From assembly GCA_963822575.1 (NCBI GenBank), contig CAWGHZ010000007.1, positions 310,001 to 374,000 of the forward strand: 64,000 nucleotides of DNA, given 5' to 3'. This document shows positions 16,059 through 25,093 of the stretch, piece after piece. Position 1 is the first letter of the stretch; each line of letters starts with the position of its first letter. Made by a program: the position numbers and the translations under genes. The notes under the pieces were generated by a model. It was not told the DNA's origin, did not search any database, and saw nothing but the letters and a program-made list of their open reading frames with translations. The DNA comes from CAWGHZ01 sp963822575 (GTDB lineage: Bacteria > Pseudomonadota > Alphaproteobacteria > MPNO01 > DASWLB01).

Positions 16059-17777
16059 ATGGTTCAGTTTTCATCTCAAAGTAAGGCCGGCGGCCGGCGC
16101 ACGTGGAGCCTGCGCCAACATCTGATCGCGTTCGCCCTGGTACTGATCCTGCCGATTGCCGCGGTCGCGGCCCTGGCGATCGCGCGCTCCGCCGCATCGG
16201 AGCGCAGCGCGTCGGAGACCCGTGCCCGGGTCGCGGCGCGCGAGGTCCGGGCCGATGCCGACAGCGAACTGGCCAACGACATCGCCATCCTCGACACGCT
16301 GGCGACGTCGCTCTACCTCGACAGTGGCGACTATGCCAGGTTCCAGCGCGTCGCCGCGCGCATCGCCCGCATGCGCCATTCGCACGTCCTGCTACTCGAC
16401 CCGTCGCTGCAGGAGCTGGTGAATACCCGCGTTCCCTACGGGACGAAGCTGCCGCGCACCGCCGACCCCGAGACCGCCCGGAGGGTGCTGGAGACAAAGC
16501 GGCCGCAGGTTTCCGGCCTGTTCATGGGCACGGTCGCAAAGCATTACGTGTTCAACGTCGAGGCGCCGGTCATCCGGGACGGCGCGGTCGCCTATATCCT
16601 GATCGTCACCATCGAGCCGGCCCAAATCCTCGCACTTCTGAAGGCGCAGCCCATGCCGCCCGGCTGGGTGTTCACGGTGGTCGACCGCGACAGGCGGGTC
16701 GTCGCGCGCACGCTCGAAGCCGCGGCCTACATCGGCCGCCAGGGGCGCACCGGGCCCGACAATATGTTTTCCGGCCGCCCCAGCGGATCGTTCCGCGCGC
16801 GGAACTTCGACGGCACGCCGGTCGTCGGCGCCTTCGACACCTCCGACCTCACTGGCTGGACCTACTCCGCCTGGATCCCGACGGCAATCGTCGAGGGGCC
16901 GCTCCGCCGGTCGTGGGAGCTGTTCGCCCTCGGCATCGGCGCGCTTCTCGCCGTCTCGCTCGCCGCCGCGTGGGGCTTCGGGCGCATGATGGCGCGGCCG
17001 ATGGACGTCGTGCGCGACGACGCCGTCGCGTTCGGCGGCGGCGGGTTCGCGCCCGAGCGCCATTTCCGCCTGCGCGAGGCGAACGAGGTGAGCGCGGCGT
17101 TCCGCGCCGCCTCGCTCGAACGCGAGAAGCAGGACGCGCATTTGAAGCTCCTGGTGGGCGAGCTGTCGCACCGGACCAAGAACCAGCTCGCGGTCATGCA
17201 GGCGATGGTGCGACAGACCAAAACGCGCTCGGTCTCGCTCGACGATTTCGAGCAGCGCTTCACCGGGCGGCTGCTCGGGCTCGGTCGGTCGATCGACCTC
17301 CTGGTGCGGGCCGACTGGCGCGGCGCGGCACTTCGCGACCTGGCCGCGGCGCAGCTCTCTCCCTTCGCCGAGCCCGGCGCGGGACGGTTGGAGCTCGACG
17401 GACCGGAGATCCGGCTCCGGCCCGAGGCGACCCAGCAGATCGGCATGGCGCTGCACGAGCTCGCGACCAATTCCACCAAATACGGCGCGCTGTCGGTGGG
17501 CGAGGGCAGGGTGCGGCTCTCCTGGGCACTCTGCCCGGACGCCGCCGCCCCCGAGACGATCGAGATCGCCTGGGAGGAGTCGGGCGGGCCGCGCGTCCAG
17601 AAGCCGCCGACCGAGCGCGGCTTCGGCCGCATGGTCACCGAGCAGGCCGTCGCCGGCACGCTGCAGGGCGAGGTGTCGGTCGCGTTCCCGCCGGAGGGGC
17701 TGCGCTGGCGTCTCCGCCTGCCGGCCCGCTACCTCCAGGGCGGCGACGAGCCGGGTAGCTATAACGGCCTGCCCTGA
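16059..17777 (+). CDS. HWE-family sensor histidine kinase
   Basis: A 572-residue membrane kinase. A helix at about residues 21-43 (LIAFALVLILPIAAVAALAI) and another at about 290-310 (ELFALGIGALLAVSLAAAWG) bracket a periplasmic Cache-like sensor domain. A short HAMP-like linker follows, then ELSHRTKNQLAVMQAMVRQT with the phospho-acceptor His371, and ALHELATNSTKYGALS as the HWE/HisKA_2 N-box. These kinases are typical of alphaproteobacteria, where they often feed the general stress response. No response regulator is adjacent, so it is an orphan. The open frame extends upstream but MVQFSSQSKAGGRRTW is the likely start. Confidence 0.87.
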   Translation: MVQFSSQSKAGGRRTWSLRQHLIAFALVLILPIAAVAALAIARSAASERSASETRARVAAREVRADADSELANDIAILDTLATSLYLDSGDYARFQRVAARIARMRHSHVLLLDPSLQELVNTRVPYGTKLPRTADPETARRVLETKRPQVSGLFMGTVAKHYVFNVEAPVIRDGAVAYILIVTIEPAQILALLKAQPMPPGWVFTVVDRDRRVVARTLEAAAYIGRQGRTGPDNMFSGRPSGSFRARNFDGTPVVGAFDTSDLTGWTYSAWIPTAIVEGPLRRSWELFALGIGALLAVSLAAAWGFGRMMARPMDVVRDDAVAFGGGGFAPERHFRLREANEVSAAFRAASLEREKQDAHLKLLVGELSHRTKNQLAVMQAMVRQTKTRSVSLDDFEQRFTGRLLGLGRSIDLLVRADWRGAALRDLAAAQLSPFAEPGAGRLELDGPEIRLRPEATQQIGMALHELATNSTKYGALSVGEGRVRLSWALCPDAAAPETIEIAWEESGGPRVQKPPTERGFGRMVTEQAVAGTLQGEVSVAFPPEGLRWRLRLPARYLQGGDEPGSYNGLP

Positions 17778-17848
17778 CAGCGCCCTTTCGTCCGCGCAAA
17801 ATATCGGCGACACTGGCCAAAACGCTGCCGGCAGGGAGGAGGCGCGCG

Positions 17849-19432
17849 ATGGCGGAAGGCGCGGCGTTCGAACGCCCCGAGGTCACGATCCCGCGCGACT
17901 ACAACGCGGCGGTCGACCTGGTCGGCCGCAATCTCGCGGCCGGGCGCGCCGCGAAGCCCGCCTTCGTCGACGACCGCGAGACCCTGACCTACGGCCAGCT
18001 CGCCGAGCGGGTCGACCGCGCCGCCAACGGCTTCCGCCGGCTCGGCATCGAGCCCGAGAGCCGCATCCTTCTCGTCCTGCTGGATACTGTGGATTTCCCG
18101 GTGGCGTTCCTTGGCGCGATCAAGGCGGGGATCGTGCCGGTGCCGGTCAACACCGTCCTGACCGCCGACGACTACCGCTTCATGTTGAAGGACAGCCGGG
18201 CGCGCGCGCTGGTGGTCTCCGACGCCCTTTACGACCGGCTGGCCCCGGCCGCCGCCGACCAGCCCATGCTGCGCCACGTGCTGGTCAGCGGCGCCCACGT
18301 GCCAGCCGGCCAGCGCAGCTTCCGCAAGCTCCTCGCGGGCGTGCACGCGACCGCCGAGGTGGCGGCGACGAGCTGCGACGACGCCTGTTTCTGGCTCTAC
18401 TCGTCGGGCTCGACCGGCGCGCCGAAAGGCGCGGTACATCTGCAGTCCGACCTGATCATGACGGCCGAGCTCTACGCCAAGCCGGTGCTCGGAATCGCGG
18501 AATCGGACGTTGTGTACTCGGCGGCCAAGCTGTTCTTCGCCTACGGGCTCGGCAACGCGCTGACCTTTCCGATGGCGATGGGGGCGACCGCGCTCCTCAC
18601 CGCCGAGCGGCCGACGCCCCCCTTCGTCGCGTCGATCCTGAGAGACAAGAGGCCGACCATCTTCTACGGGGTGCCGACCTTGTTCGCCGCGCTGCTGGCG
18701 AGTTCCGACCTTCCCGCGCGTGACGAGGTCGCGATGCGCGTCTGCGCGTCGGCCGGCGAGGCGCTGCCCGAGGAGATCGGCAAGCGCTGGACCGAGCGGT
18801 TCGGCGTCGAGATCCTCGACGGGCTGGGCTCGACCGAGATGCTGCACATCTTCCTCTCCAACCGGCCGGGCGAGGTGCGCTACGGCACGTCGGGCGTGCC
18901 GGTGCCGGGCTACGAGATCAAGCTGGTGGACGAGGAAGGATACGAGGTCGACGACGGCGAGATCGGAGAGCTGCAGGTGGCGGGTCCCACCTGCGCCGCC
19001 TATTACTGGAACAATCGCGAGAGGAGCCGTGACACGTTCCTCGGGCGCTGGACCCGGTCGGGCGACAAGTACCAGCGCAATCCCGACGGCACCTACACCT
19101 ATTGCGGCCGGTCGGACGACATGCTGAAGGTCGGCGGCATCTGGGTCTCGCCCTTCGAGGTCGAGGCGGCGCTCGCCACCCACGAGTCCGTCCTCGAGGC
19201 TGCGGTGATCGGCGCCGAGGACGAGAACGAGCTGGTCAAGCCCAAGGCCTATGTCGTGCTGAAGGAGGGCGTGCACGCCTCGACGGAGGTCGACGCCGCG
19301 CTCAAGGAGCACGTCAAGTCGCGCCTCGCGCCCTACAAATACCCGCGCTGGATCGAGTTCGTCGACGAGCTGCCCAAGACGGCGACCGGCAAGATCCAGC
19401 GCTTCCGGCTGCGCCAGGCAAGCCGCCACTAA
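17849..19432 (+). CDS. Benzoate-CoA ligase family protein
   Basis: A 527-residue ANL-superfamily ligase of the benzoate-CoA ligase group. TIPRDYNAAVDLVGRNLAAG at the N-terminus is typical of that group; YSSGSTGAPKGAVH (about residues 185-198) is the AMP-binding loop; DGLGSTEMLHIF contains the adenylate motif; GRSDDMLKVGGIWVSPFEVE and PKTATGKIQRFRLR give the hinge and catalytic Lys. It activates an aromatic acid to its CoA thioester in the cytoplasm. A GGAGGAGG site precedes the ATG. The binding-protein gene of an ABC importer follows after 32 bases, linking uptake to activation. Confidence 0.9.
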   Translation: MAEGAAFERPEVTIPRDYNAAVDLVGRNLAAGRAAKPAFVDDRETLTYGQLAERVDRAANGFRRLGIEPESRILLVLLDTVDFPVAFLGAIKAGIVPVPVNTVLTADDYRFMLKDSRARALVVSDALYDRLAPAAADQPMLRHVLVSGAHVPAGQRSFRKLLAGVHATAEVAATSCDDACFWLYSSGSTGAPKGAVHLQSDLIMTAELYAKPVLGIAESDVVYSAAKLFFAYGLGNALTFPMAMGATALLTAERPTPPFVASILRDKRPTIFYGVPTLFAALLASSDLPARDEVAMRVCASAGEALPEEIGKRWTERFGVEILDGLGSTEMLHIFLSNRPGEVRYGTSGVPVPGYEIKLVDEEGYEVDDGEIGELQVAGPTCAAYYWNNRERSRDTFLGRWTRSGDKYQRNPDGTYTYCGRSDDMLKVGGIWVSPFEVEAALATHESVLEAAVIGAEDENELVKPKAYVVLKEGVHASTEVDAALKEHVKSRLAPYKYPRWIEFVDELPKTATGKIQRFRLRQASRH

Positions 19433-19464
19433 CCCCTAAACCGATCGGACGGAGGAAACGGATT

Positions 19465-20676
19465 ATGACGACGAAACCCACCCGCGCGGCCGGGCGCCGC
19501 CGCATCCTCAAGGGGCTGGCCGCGACCGCGGGCGTCGCCGCCGCGTCGAGCTTCGTGCCGGTGCGCTTCGCGATCGGCCAGCAGGCGAGAATCAAGCTGG
19601 GCCTGATGTTGCCCTATTCCGGTACCTATGCGGCGCTCGGCAAGAACATCGACGACGCGATCCGGCTCCGCATCGCTGAGGCGGGCGGCAAGCTCGGCGG
19701 GCGCGACGTCGAGTACGTCACCCTCGACGATGAATCAAACCCGGCCAAGGGCGCGCAGAACGCCAACACTCTGGTCTCGCGCGACAAGGTCGATTTCCTG
19801 GTCGGCACGGTCCATTCCGGCGTGGTGATGGGCATGGTGAAGGTCGCGCACGACACCGGCGCGATGTTGGTCATTCCCAACGGCGGCGTCGGCGCGGCGA
19901 CCGGGCCGCTGTGCGCGCCCAACATCTTCCGCACGTCGTTCTCCAACTGGCAGCCGGGCTACGCCACCGGCAAGATGGCCGCCGCAGAAGGCAAGAAGCG
20001 CGCCGTTGCCATCAGCTGGGACTACGCCGCCGGCAAGGAATCGAACGGCGCGTTCAAGCAGGGCTTCGAGGAAGGCGGCGGCAAGGTGTTCAAGGAGCTG
20101 TACACGCCCTTCCCGAAGGTCGAGTTCCAGGCGCTCCTCACGGAGATCGCCTCGCTCGACCCGGAGATCGTCTATGCGTTCTTTGCGGGCGGCGGCGCGG
20201 TGAAGTTCGTCAAGGACTATGCCGGGGCGGGGCTCCACGGCAAGATCCCGCTGGTCGGCGCGGGCTTCCTCACCGACGGCACGCTCAAGGGCCAGGGCGC
20301 CGCGGCGCAGGGCATCGAGACGGCGCTGCACTATGCCGACGACCTGCCCTTCCCGAAGGACAAGGCGTTCCGCGCGGCCTTCATGGGCGCGACCAAGCGC
20401 GAGGCGGACGTCTATGCCGTGCAGGGCTACGATACCGGGACGTTGCTCGTCTCCGGCATCGGCGCGGTGAAGGGCGATCTCGGCGCGAAGAAGGAGCTGG
20501 TCGCCGCGATGGAGAAGACCGAGTTCGACTCCCCGCGCGGCAAGTTCACCCTGTCGAAGGCGCATAACCCGATCCAGGACTTCTACAAGCGCCGTGTCGA
20601 GGGGATGGAGAACAAGTATGTCGGCATCGCCGTCAAGGCGCTCGCCGACCCCGCCACCGGCTGCAAGATGGCGTAG
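19465..20676 (+). CDS. ABC transporter substrate-binding protein (Leu/Ile/Val-binding type)
   Basis: A 403-residue periplasmic-binding protein, type I fold. The N-terminus AAGRRRILKGLAATAGVAAA resembles a Tat signal (RRR then hydrophobic), with cleavage likely after a VRFAIGQQA region. KLGLMLPYSGTYAALGKNID opens the mature domain, and RKFTLSKAHNP-like text near the end (GKFTLSKAHNPIQDFYKRRV) is typical of aromatic-acid binders of this family. GGAGGA is eight bases before the ATG. Encoded after the benzoate-CoA ligase and before livHMGF, it probably captures the aromatic acid. Confidence 0.9.
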   Translation: MTTKPTRAAGRRRILKGLAATAGVAAASSFVPVRFAIGQQARIKLGLMLPYSGTYAALGKNIDDAIRLRIAEAGGKLGGRDVEYVTLDDESNPAKGAQNANTLVSRDKVDFLVGTVHSGVVMGMVKVAHDTGAMLVIPNGGVGAATGPLCAPNIFRTSFSNWQPGYATGKMAAAEGKKRAVAISWDYAAGKESNGAFKQGFEEGGGKVFKELYTPFPKVEFQALLTEIASLDPEIVYAFFAGGGAVKFVKDYAGAGLHGKIPLVGAGFLTDGTLKGQGAAAQGIETALHYADDLPFPKDKAFRAAFMGATKREADVYAVQGYDTGTLLVSGIGAVKGDLGAKKELVAAMEKTEFDSPRGKFTLSKAHNPIQDFYKRRVEGMENKYVGIAVKALADPATGCKMA

Positions 20677-20817
20677 GGCGGCCGCATTGCATTCGAATGG
20701 AGGTACAGCCCATCGCACCGGATGCGCTGAAGGGCAAATGGCGGGAACGGACCTGCGCATCGCATCGAGTCGTTGGATGCTTTCCGAGTGAGTCGTCGAT
20801 CTCGATGAAATAAAGTT

Positions 20818-20921
20818 CGTCATGCCCGGCCTTGTGCCGGGCATCCACGAGCTTTGTTTCTCCTTTTTTGCGCGCTGCCGCGCGCTGTTCGTGGATGGCC
20901 GGGCCAAGCCCGGCCATGACG
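20818..20921. repeat. Inverted repeat, GTCATGCCCGGC type
   Basis: The left arm (20818-20850) contains CGTCATGCCCGGC and GCCGGGCATCCACGA; the right arm (20891-20921) contains GTGGATGGCCGGGCC and GGCCATGACG, its inverse. Each arm is itself partly palindromic, giving a double hairpin. It fills the gap between the substrate-binding protein gene and livH. A strong RNA structure here could shield the binding-protein mRNA from decay, giving excess binding protein over the permease; the element type is common between alphaproteobacterial genes. Confidence 0.82.
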
Positions 20922-20944
20922 GATTGGGGGTATAGCTTCCGCCC

Positions 20945-21817
20945 ATGTCCGATGGCGTCGTCTTCCTCGCTATCCAGGCGCTGAACGGCGTGCAGTACGG
21001 GCTGTTGCTGTTCCTGGTGGCGTCCGGCCTCACGCTCGTGTTCGGGATCATGGGCGTGATCAACCTGGCGCACGGCAGCTTCTACATGATCGGCGCCTAC
21101 CTCGCCTTCTCGTTCACCGAGGCGACGGGGAATCTGTGGGTCGCGATCGCGCTCGGGGTGCCGGTCGCCGCGGCGATCGGGCTCGTCCTCGAATGGCTGC
21201 TGTTCCGGCCCTTGTACGGGCGGGACCACCTCTACCAGGTGCTGCTCACCTACGGGCTGATCCTGGTGTTCGAGGAGACACGCTCGATCCTGTTCGGCGA
21301 CGACGTGCACGGCGTTGCGACGCCTCACTTCCTCGACTTCTCGATCCCGCTGACGCCGAACCTCAGCTACCCCGTCTACCGCCTCGCCATGTCGGGCGTG
21401 TGCCTCGCGCTCGCGCTTGCCATGTCGCAGGTGATCGCGCGCACCCGGCTCGGCATGGCGATCCGTGCCGGCGCGGAGAACCGCGAGATGGTGTCGGCCC
21501 TCGGCATCGACGTGGGGCTCGTCTTCCGGCTGGTGCTCGCGGCCGGCATCGCGCTCGCGGCCTTCGCCGGGATGATCGCCGCGCCGGTGACCTCGGTCTT
21601 CCCCGGCATGGGCAACCAGATCCTGATCGTCTCGTTCGTCGTGGTCGTGATCGGCGGCATCGGTTCGGTCAAGGGCGCGTTCCTCGCCGCGCTCCTGATC
21701 GGGCTCGTCGACACGTTCGGCCAGGTCTTCGCGCCCGATATCGCCGGCATGACAGTGTATCTCCTGATGGCGGTGGTCCTCCTATGGCGTCCGACCGGCT
21801 TCTTCGGCCGCGCGTGA
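20945..21817 (+). CDS. livH: Branched-chain-type ABC transporter permease LivH
   Basis: A 290-residue inner-membrane permease with about eight helices. ALNGVQYGLLLFLVASGLTL at the N-terminus, the conserved GVINLAHGSFYMIGAYLAF, and GIGSVKGAFLAALLIGLVDT are LivH hallmarks. It pairs with LivM to form the channel of a Liv/Hpa-type importer. It is separated from its binding-protein gene by a palindromic repeat. Next to a benzoate-CoA ligase, an aromatic acid rather than leucine is the likely cargo. Confidence 0.93.
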   Translation: MSDGVVFLAIQALNGVQYGLLLFLVASGLTLVFGIMGVINLAHGSFYMIGAYLAFSFTEATGNLWVAIALGVPVAAAIGLVLEWLLFRPLYGRDHLYQVLLTYGLILVFEETRSILFGDDVHGVATPHFLDFSIPLTPNLSYPVYRLAMSGVCLALALAMSQVIARTRLGMAIRAGAENREMVSALGIDVGLVFRLVLAAGIALAAFAGMIAAPVTSVFPGMGNQILIVSFVVVVIGGIGSVKGAFLAALLIGLVDTFGQVFAPDIAGMTVYLLMAVVLLWRPTGFFGRA

Positions 21818-22776
21818 CGGCCGCGCGCCTCGCGCCGCTCGCCGCGCTGGCGGCGCTCGCGGCGTTTCCGGCGGTCGCCGAGCCGTTCTACTTGCAGCAG
21901 TTCGCGCGGATCATGATCATGGCGATCTTCGCCATGAGCCTCGACCTTCTGGTCGGCTATGCCGGGCTGGTGAGCTTCGGCCACGCGGCGTTCTTCGGGT
22001 TGGGGGCCTATGCGCTCTGGTACGTCTCGCCGCAATACGCCGCGGCGAGCCTCTGGTCCTCGCTGCCGGTTGCCGTTGGTGTCGCGGCGCTCGCGGCGTT
22101 CGCGATCGGGCTCCTCGTGCTGCGTGCCGGCGGGGTCTACTTCATCATGGCGACGCTCGCCTTCGCGCAGATGTTCTATTTCTATGTGACCGGCTCGAAG
22201 GCGATGGGGGGGTCTGACGGCGTCTATGTCTATGTCAAGCCGGACGCGACCGTGTTCGGCTTCACCCCGTTCGACCTGGGCGACAAGCTGCAGTTCTACT
22301 ATGTGATCCTAGCGCTGATGGCCGGGACGTATGCCTTCCTCGCCGTGATCCTCGATGCGCCGTTCGGCCGGGTGGTGCAGGGCATCCGCTCGAACGAGGG
22401 GCGCATGCGCGCGCTCGGCTTCGCCACCTACCGGTACAAGCTCGCCGCATTCGTGCTCGCGGGGGCGCTGGCAGGGCTCGCCGGCTATTTCGACGCGGCG
22501 CAGTACGGCTTCGTGAACCCTGAGCTGTTCGGCTGGCGCCTGTCGGGCATCGTGCTGATGATGGTGATCTTGGGCGGCATGGGCACGCTCTACGGCGCGG
22601 TGCTCGGCGCGTTCGCGCTCACGCTTCTGGAGGATGCGCTGTCCGGCGCGTCGCGCCACTGGCTGCTGCCGATGGGGATCATCATCATCCTCGCCGTCCT
22701 GCTGCTGCCCAAGGGTTTTGCCGGGCTCGGCGAGGTGCTGCGCCGCCGGCCCGCGGCAGAGCCCGCCGATGACTGA
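21814..22776 (+). CDS. livM: Branched-chain-type ABC transporter permease LivM
   Basis: A permease of about 320 residues with some nine helices. SLDLLVGYAGLVSFGHAAFF is the LivM signature, and GIVLMMVILGGMGTLYGAV is the conserved cytoplasmic-loop region. The GTG at 21814 gives a four-base GTGA overlap with the livH stop, the coupling pattern of this operon, and homologous sequence starts close to it. An in-frame ATG at 21784 would add ten residues and is the alternative start. Confidence 0.92.
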   Translation: MTAARLAPLAALAALAAFPAVAEPFYLQQFARIMIMAIFAMSLDLLVGYAGLVSFGHAAFFGLGAYALWYVSPQYAAASLWSSLPVAVGVAALAAFAIGLLVLRAGGVYFIMATLAFAQMFYFYVTGSKAMGGSDGVYVYVKPDATVFGFTPFDLGDKLQFYYVILALMAGTYAFLAVILDAPFGRVVQGIRSNEGRMRALGFATYRYKLAAFVLAGALAGLAGYFDAAQYGFVNPELFGWRLSGIVLMMVILGGMGTLYGAVLGAFALTLLEDALSGASRHWLLPMGIIIILAVLLLPKGFAGLGEVLRRRPAAEPADD

Positions 22777-23527
22777 GCCGGTGCTCGAAACGGTCGGGCT
22801 CAGCCGCCAGTTCGGCGGGCTCGCCGCCGTCGACCAGGTCTCGCTCGCCCTGGTGCCGGGCGAGATCCACGCGGTGATCGGGCCGAACGGTGCCGGCAAG
22901 ACGACGCTGATCAACCTGCTCTCGGGCGACCTCGCGCCCTCGGCCGGCTCGATCCGCTATGCCGGGCGCGAGATCGCGGGACTTCCGTGCGACCGCATCG
23001 CGCGGCTCGGCATCGCGCGGTCCTATCAGCGGGTCAACGTCTTCCCCGATTTCACCGTGTTCGAGAATTGCCGCCTCGCCGCGCAGACGCTCCTTGCGCA
23101 CTCGATGCGCTTCTTCTGCCCGGCGCGCAGTTACGAGCGGCTGAACGCGGCGGCGGCGCGTGCGCTCGATATGGTGGGTCTCGACGGCGCCGAGCGCATC
23201 GCCGGCACGCTCTCGCATGGCGAGCAGCGCCAGCTCGAGATCGCCATGACGCTGGTCACCGCGCCCAAGGTCTTGCTGCTCGACGAGCCGCTGGCCGGCA
23301 CCGGCGCGGACGAGGCGGCGCGCATGGTGGCGTTGATCGCGCGCCTCGCCGCCGACCACGCGATCCTGCTGGTCGAGCACGACATGGACGCGGTCTTCTC
23401 CATCGCCCATCGCCTGACGGTGATGGTGAACGGCCGCGTTCTGGAATCGGGCGATCCGGAGACGATCCGCGCCAGCGCGGCGGTGCAGGAGGCCTATCTC
23501 GGCCGGCCCGAGGGGGACGCGCCTTGA
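22769..23527 (+). CDS. livG: ABC transporter ATP-binding protein LivG
   Basis: A 252-residue ATPase. Walker A is GPNGAGKTTL at about residues 35-44, the signature is LSHGEQRQLEIAM, Walker B is VLLLDEPLAG and the switch His lies in LVEHDMD. The signature has SHG in place of the usual SGG, as is frequent in LivG. The start ATG overlaps the livM stop by eight bases. With LivF it powers the importer from the cytoplasmic face. Confidence 0.94.
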   Translation: MTEPVLETVGLSRQFGGLAAVDQVSLALVPGEIHAVIGPNGAGKTTLINLLSGDLAPSAGSIRYAGREIAGLPCDRIARLGIARSYQRVNVFPDFTVFENCRLAAQTLLAHSMRFFCPARSYERLNAAAARALDMVGLDGAERIAGTLSHGEQRQLEIAMTLVTAPKVLLLDEPLAGTGADEAARMVALIARLAADHAILLVEHDMDAVFSIAHRLTVMVNGRVLESGDPETIRASAAVQEAYLGRPEGDAP

Positions 23528-24237
23528 CCGACGCGCTGATCGCGGCGAGGGGGCTCCACAGCTATTACGGCGCGAGCCATATCCTGCATGGGATCGATTT
23601 CGCGGTGGCGCCGGGCGAGACGGTCGGGCTGATGGGGCGCAACGGCATGGGCAAGACGACGCTCCTGCGCTCGCTCCTCGGCCTCACCCGACCGCGCCGT
23701 GGCGAGGTCCACGTCCGCGGGCGCGACATGACAGGCGCCCGGCCGCACGCCGTCGCGCGCCAGGGCATCGCCTTCGTGCCCGAGGGCCGCGGCATTTTCC
23801 CGTCGCTCACCGTGCGCGAGCATCTGGTGCTGCCGGCGCGCGCCGGGCCGGGCGGACGGCGCGACTGGACGCTCGACCGCGTGCTCGCCACCTTCCCGCG
23901 CCTCGCCGAGCGGCTCGACCATGGCGGCGCGCAGCTTTCCGGCGGCGAGCAGCAGATGCTCACCATCGGGCGCGCGCTGATGACCAACCCCGACCTGCTG
24001 ATCCTCGACGAGGCGACCGAGGGGCTCGCGCCGCTGATCGCCCGCGAAATCTGGGCGATCCTCTGCACGATCCGCGACACGGGTATTGCATCTGTGATCG
24101 TCGACAAGAACTTCGCCGCCGTCTCGGGCGTTGCCGACCGCATCGTGGTGCTGGTAAAGGGCCGCGTCGCGTTCGAAGGTGCCGGGCGCGATCTCGCCGC
24201 CCGGCCCGACGTGCTGCAGCAATATCTGGGCGTATGA
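23524..24237 (+). CDS. livF: ABC transporter ATP-binding protein LivF (TTG start)
   Basis: A 237-residue ATPase. Walker A is GRNGMGKTTL, the signature LSGGEQQMLTIGRALM, and Walker B LLILDEATEGLAP, the last typical of LivF. The usual switch-His position (LVEH-type) reads VIVDKNFA here, so the catalytic His is replaced. The proposed start is TTG at 23524, overlapping the livG stop as TTGA; no ATG or GTG fits nearer. The gene ends in an ATGA overlap with the next hydrolase gene. Confidence 0.9.
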   Translation: MTDALIAARGLHSYYGASHILHGIDFAVAPGETVGLMGRNGMGKTTLLRSLLGLTRPRRGEVHVRGRDMTGARPHAVARQGIAFVPEGRGIFPSLTVREHLVLPARAGPGGRRDWTLDRVLATFPRLAERLDHGGAQLSGGEQQMLTIGRALMTNPDLLILDEATEGLAPLIAREIWAILCTIRDTGIASVIVDKNFAAVSGVADRIVVLVKGRVAFEGAGRDLAARPDVLQQYLGV

Positions 24238-25001
24238 CCGCGTTTCTCACCGTCGCCGGACGCCGCATCGAGGTCGAGCGCATCCCCGCCGCCGCGCCGG
24301 GCCGGCCGCCGCTGGTGCTGCTGCACGAGGGTCTGGGCTCCATCGCGCTGTGGCGCGATTTCCCCGAGAAGCTCGCCCGGCGCACCGGGTGCGAAACGAT
24401 CGTGCCGTCGCGCTACGGCTACGGGAATTCGGAGCGCCTCGGCGAGAAGCGCACCGTCCGCTACATGCATGACGAGGCGCTGGTCGCGCTGCCCGACTTG
24501 CTCGATAAGCTGGAGATCGCCGACCCCGTGCTGATCGGCCACTCGGACGGCGCGTCGATCGCCCTCATCTACGCCGGCGACGGGCGTTGGCGCCCGCGCG
24601 CGCTGGTGCTGATGGCGCCGCACGTGTTCGTCGAGGACGTAACGGTCGAAAGCATCGCCGCGGCGCGCGACGCCTACCGCACGACCGACCTCCCCACGCG
24701 GCTCGGGCGCTATCACGCCCATGTCGATGCAACCTTCTGGGGCTGGAACGACATCTGGCTCGATCCCGCGTTTCGCGCCTGGAACATCGAAGAAGTTCTG
24801 CCACGGATCGCCTGCCCGATCCTTGCAATCCAGGGCGCCGACGACGAATACGGCACCCTCGTCCAGCTCGACGCCATCGAACGCGGCGCGACGCGGGCGA
24901 CGGTGACGCGGCGCGTGCTGCCCGCGTGCAAGCACTCGCCCCACCGCGACCAGCCGGAGGCCACCCTCGCCGCCATCGCCGATTTCGTGGCGAAGCTCTG
25001 A
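24234..25001 (+). CDS. Alpha/beta hydrolase
   Basis: A 255-residue alpha/beta hydrolase. LLHEGLGSIALWRDFPEKLA provides the oxyanion-hole region at about residues 29-48, GHSDGASIALIYAG has the nucleophile Ser near residue 103, and CKHSPHRDQPEATL near the end has the catalytic His. It overlaps livF by four bases and is the last gene of the transporter operon. It may cleave an ester or ring-cleavage product of the imported compound (carbon-carbon hydrolases of meta pathways share this fold); the reaction is not determined. Confidence 0.85.
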   Translation: MTAFLTVAGRRIEVERIPAAAPGRPPLVLLHEGLGSIALWRDFPEKLARRTGCETIVPSRYGYGNSERLGEKRTVRYMHDEALVALPDLLDKLEIADPVLIGHSDGASIALIYAGDGRWRPRALVLMAPHVFVEDVTVESIAAARDAYRTTDLPTRLGRYHAHVDATFWGWNDIWLDPAFRAWNIEEVLPRIACPILAIQGADDEYGTLVQLDAIERGATRATVTRRVLPACKHSPHRDQPEATLAAIADFVAKL

Positions 25002-25093
25002 CCGCAAAATGCATGTCATCCCGGGCGCGCCGTCCTTGGTGATATCGTTGTTTGATTGTTGACCGGCTTCGAGGTCCCCGCCATTGTCGCGCG

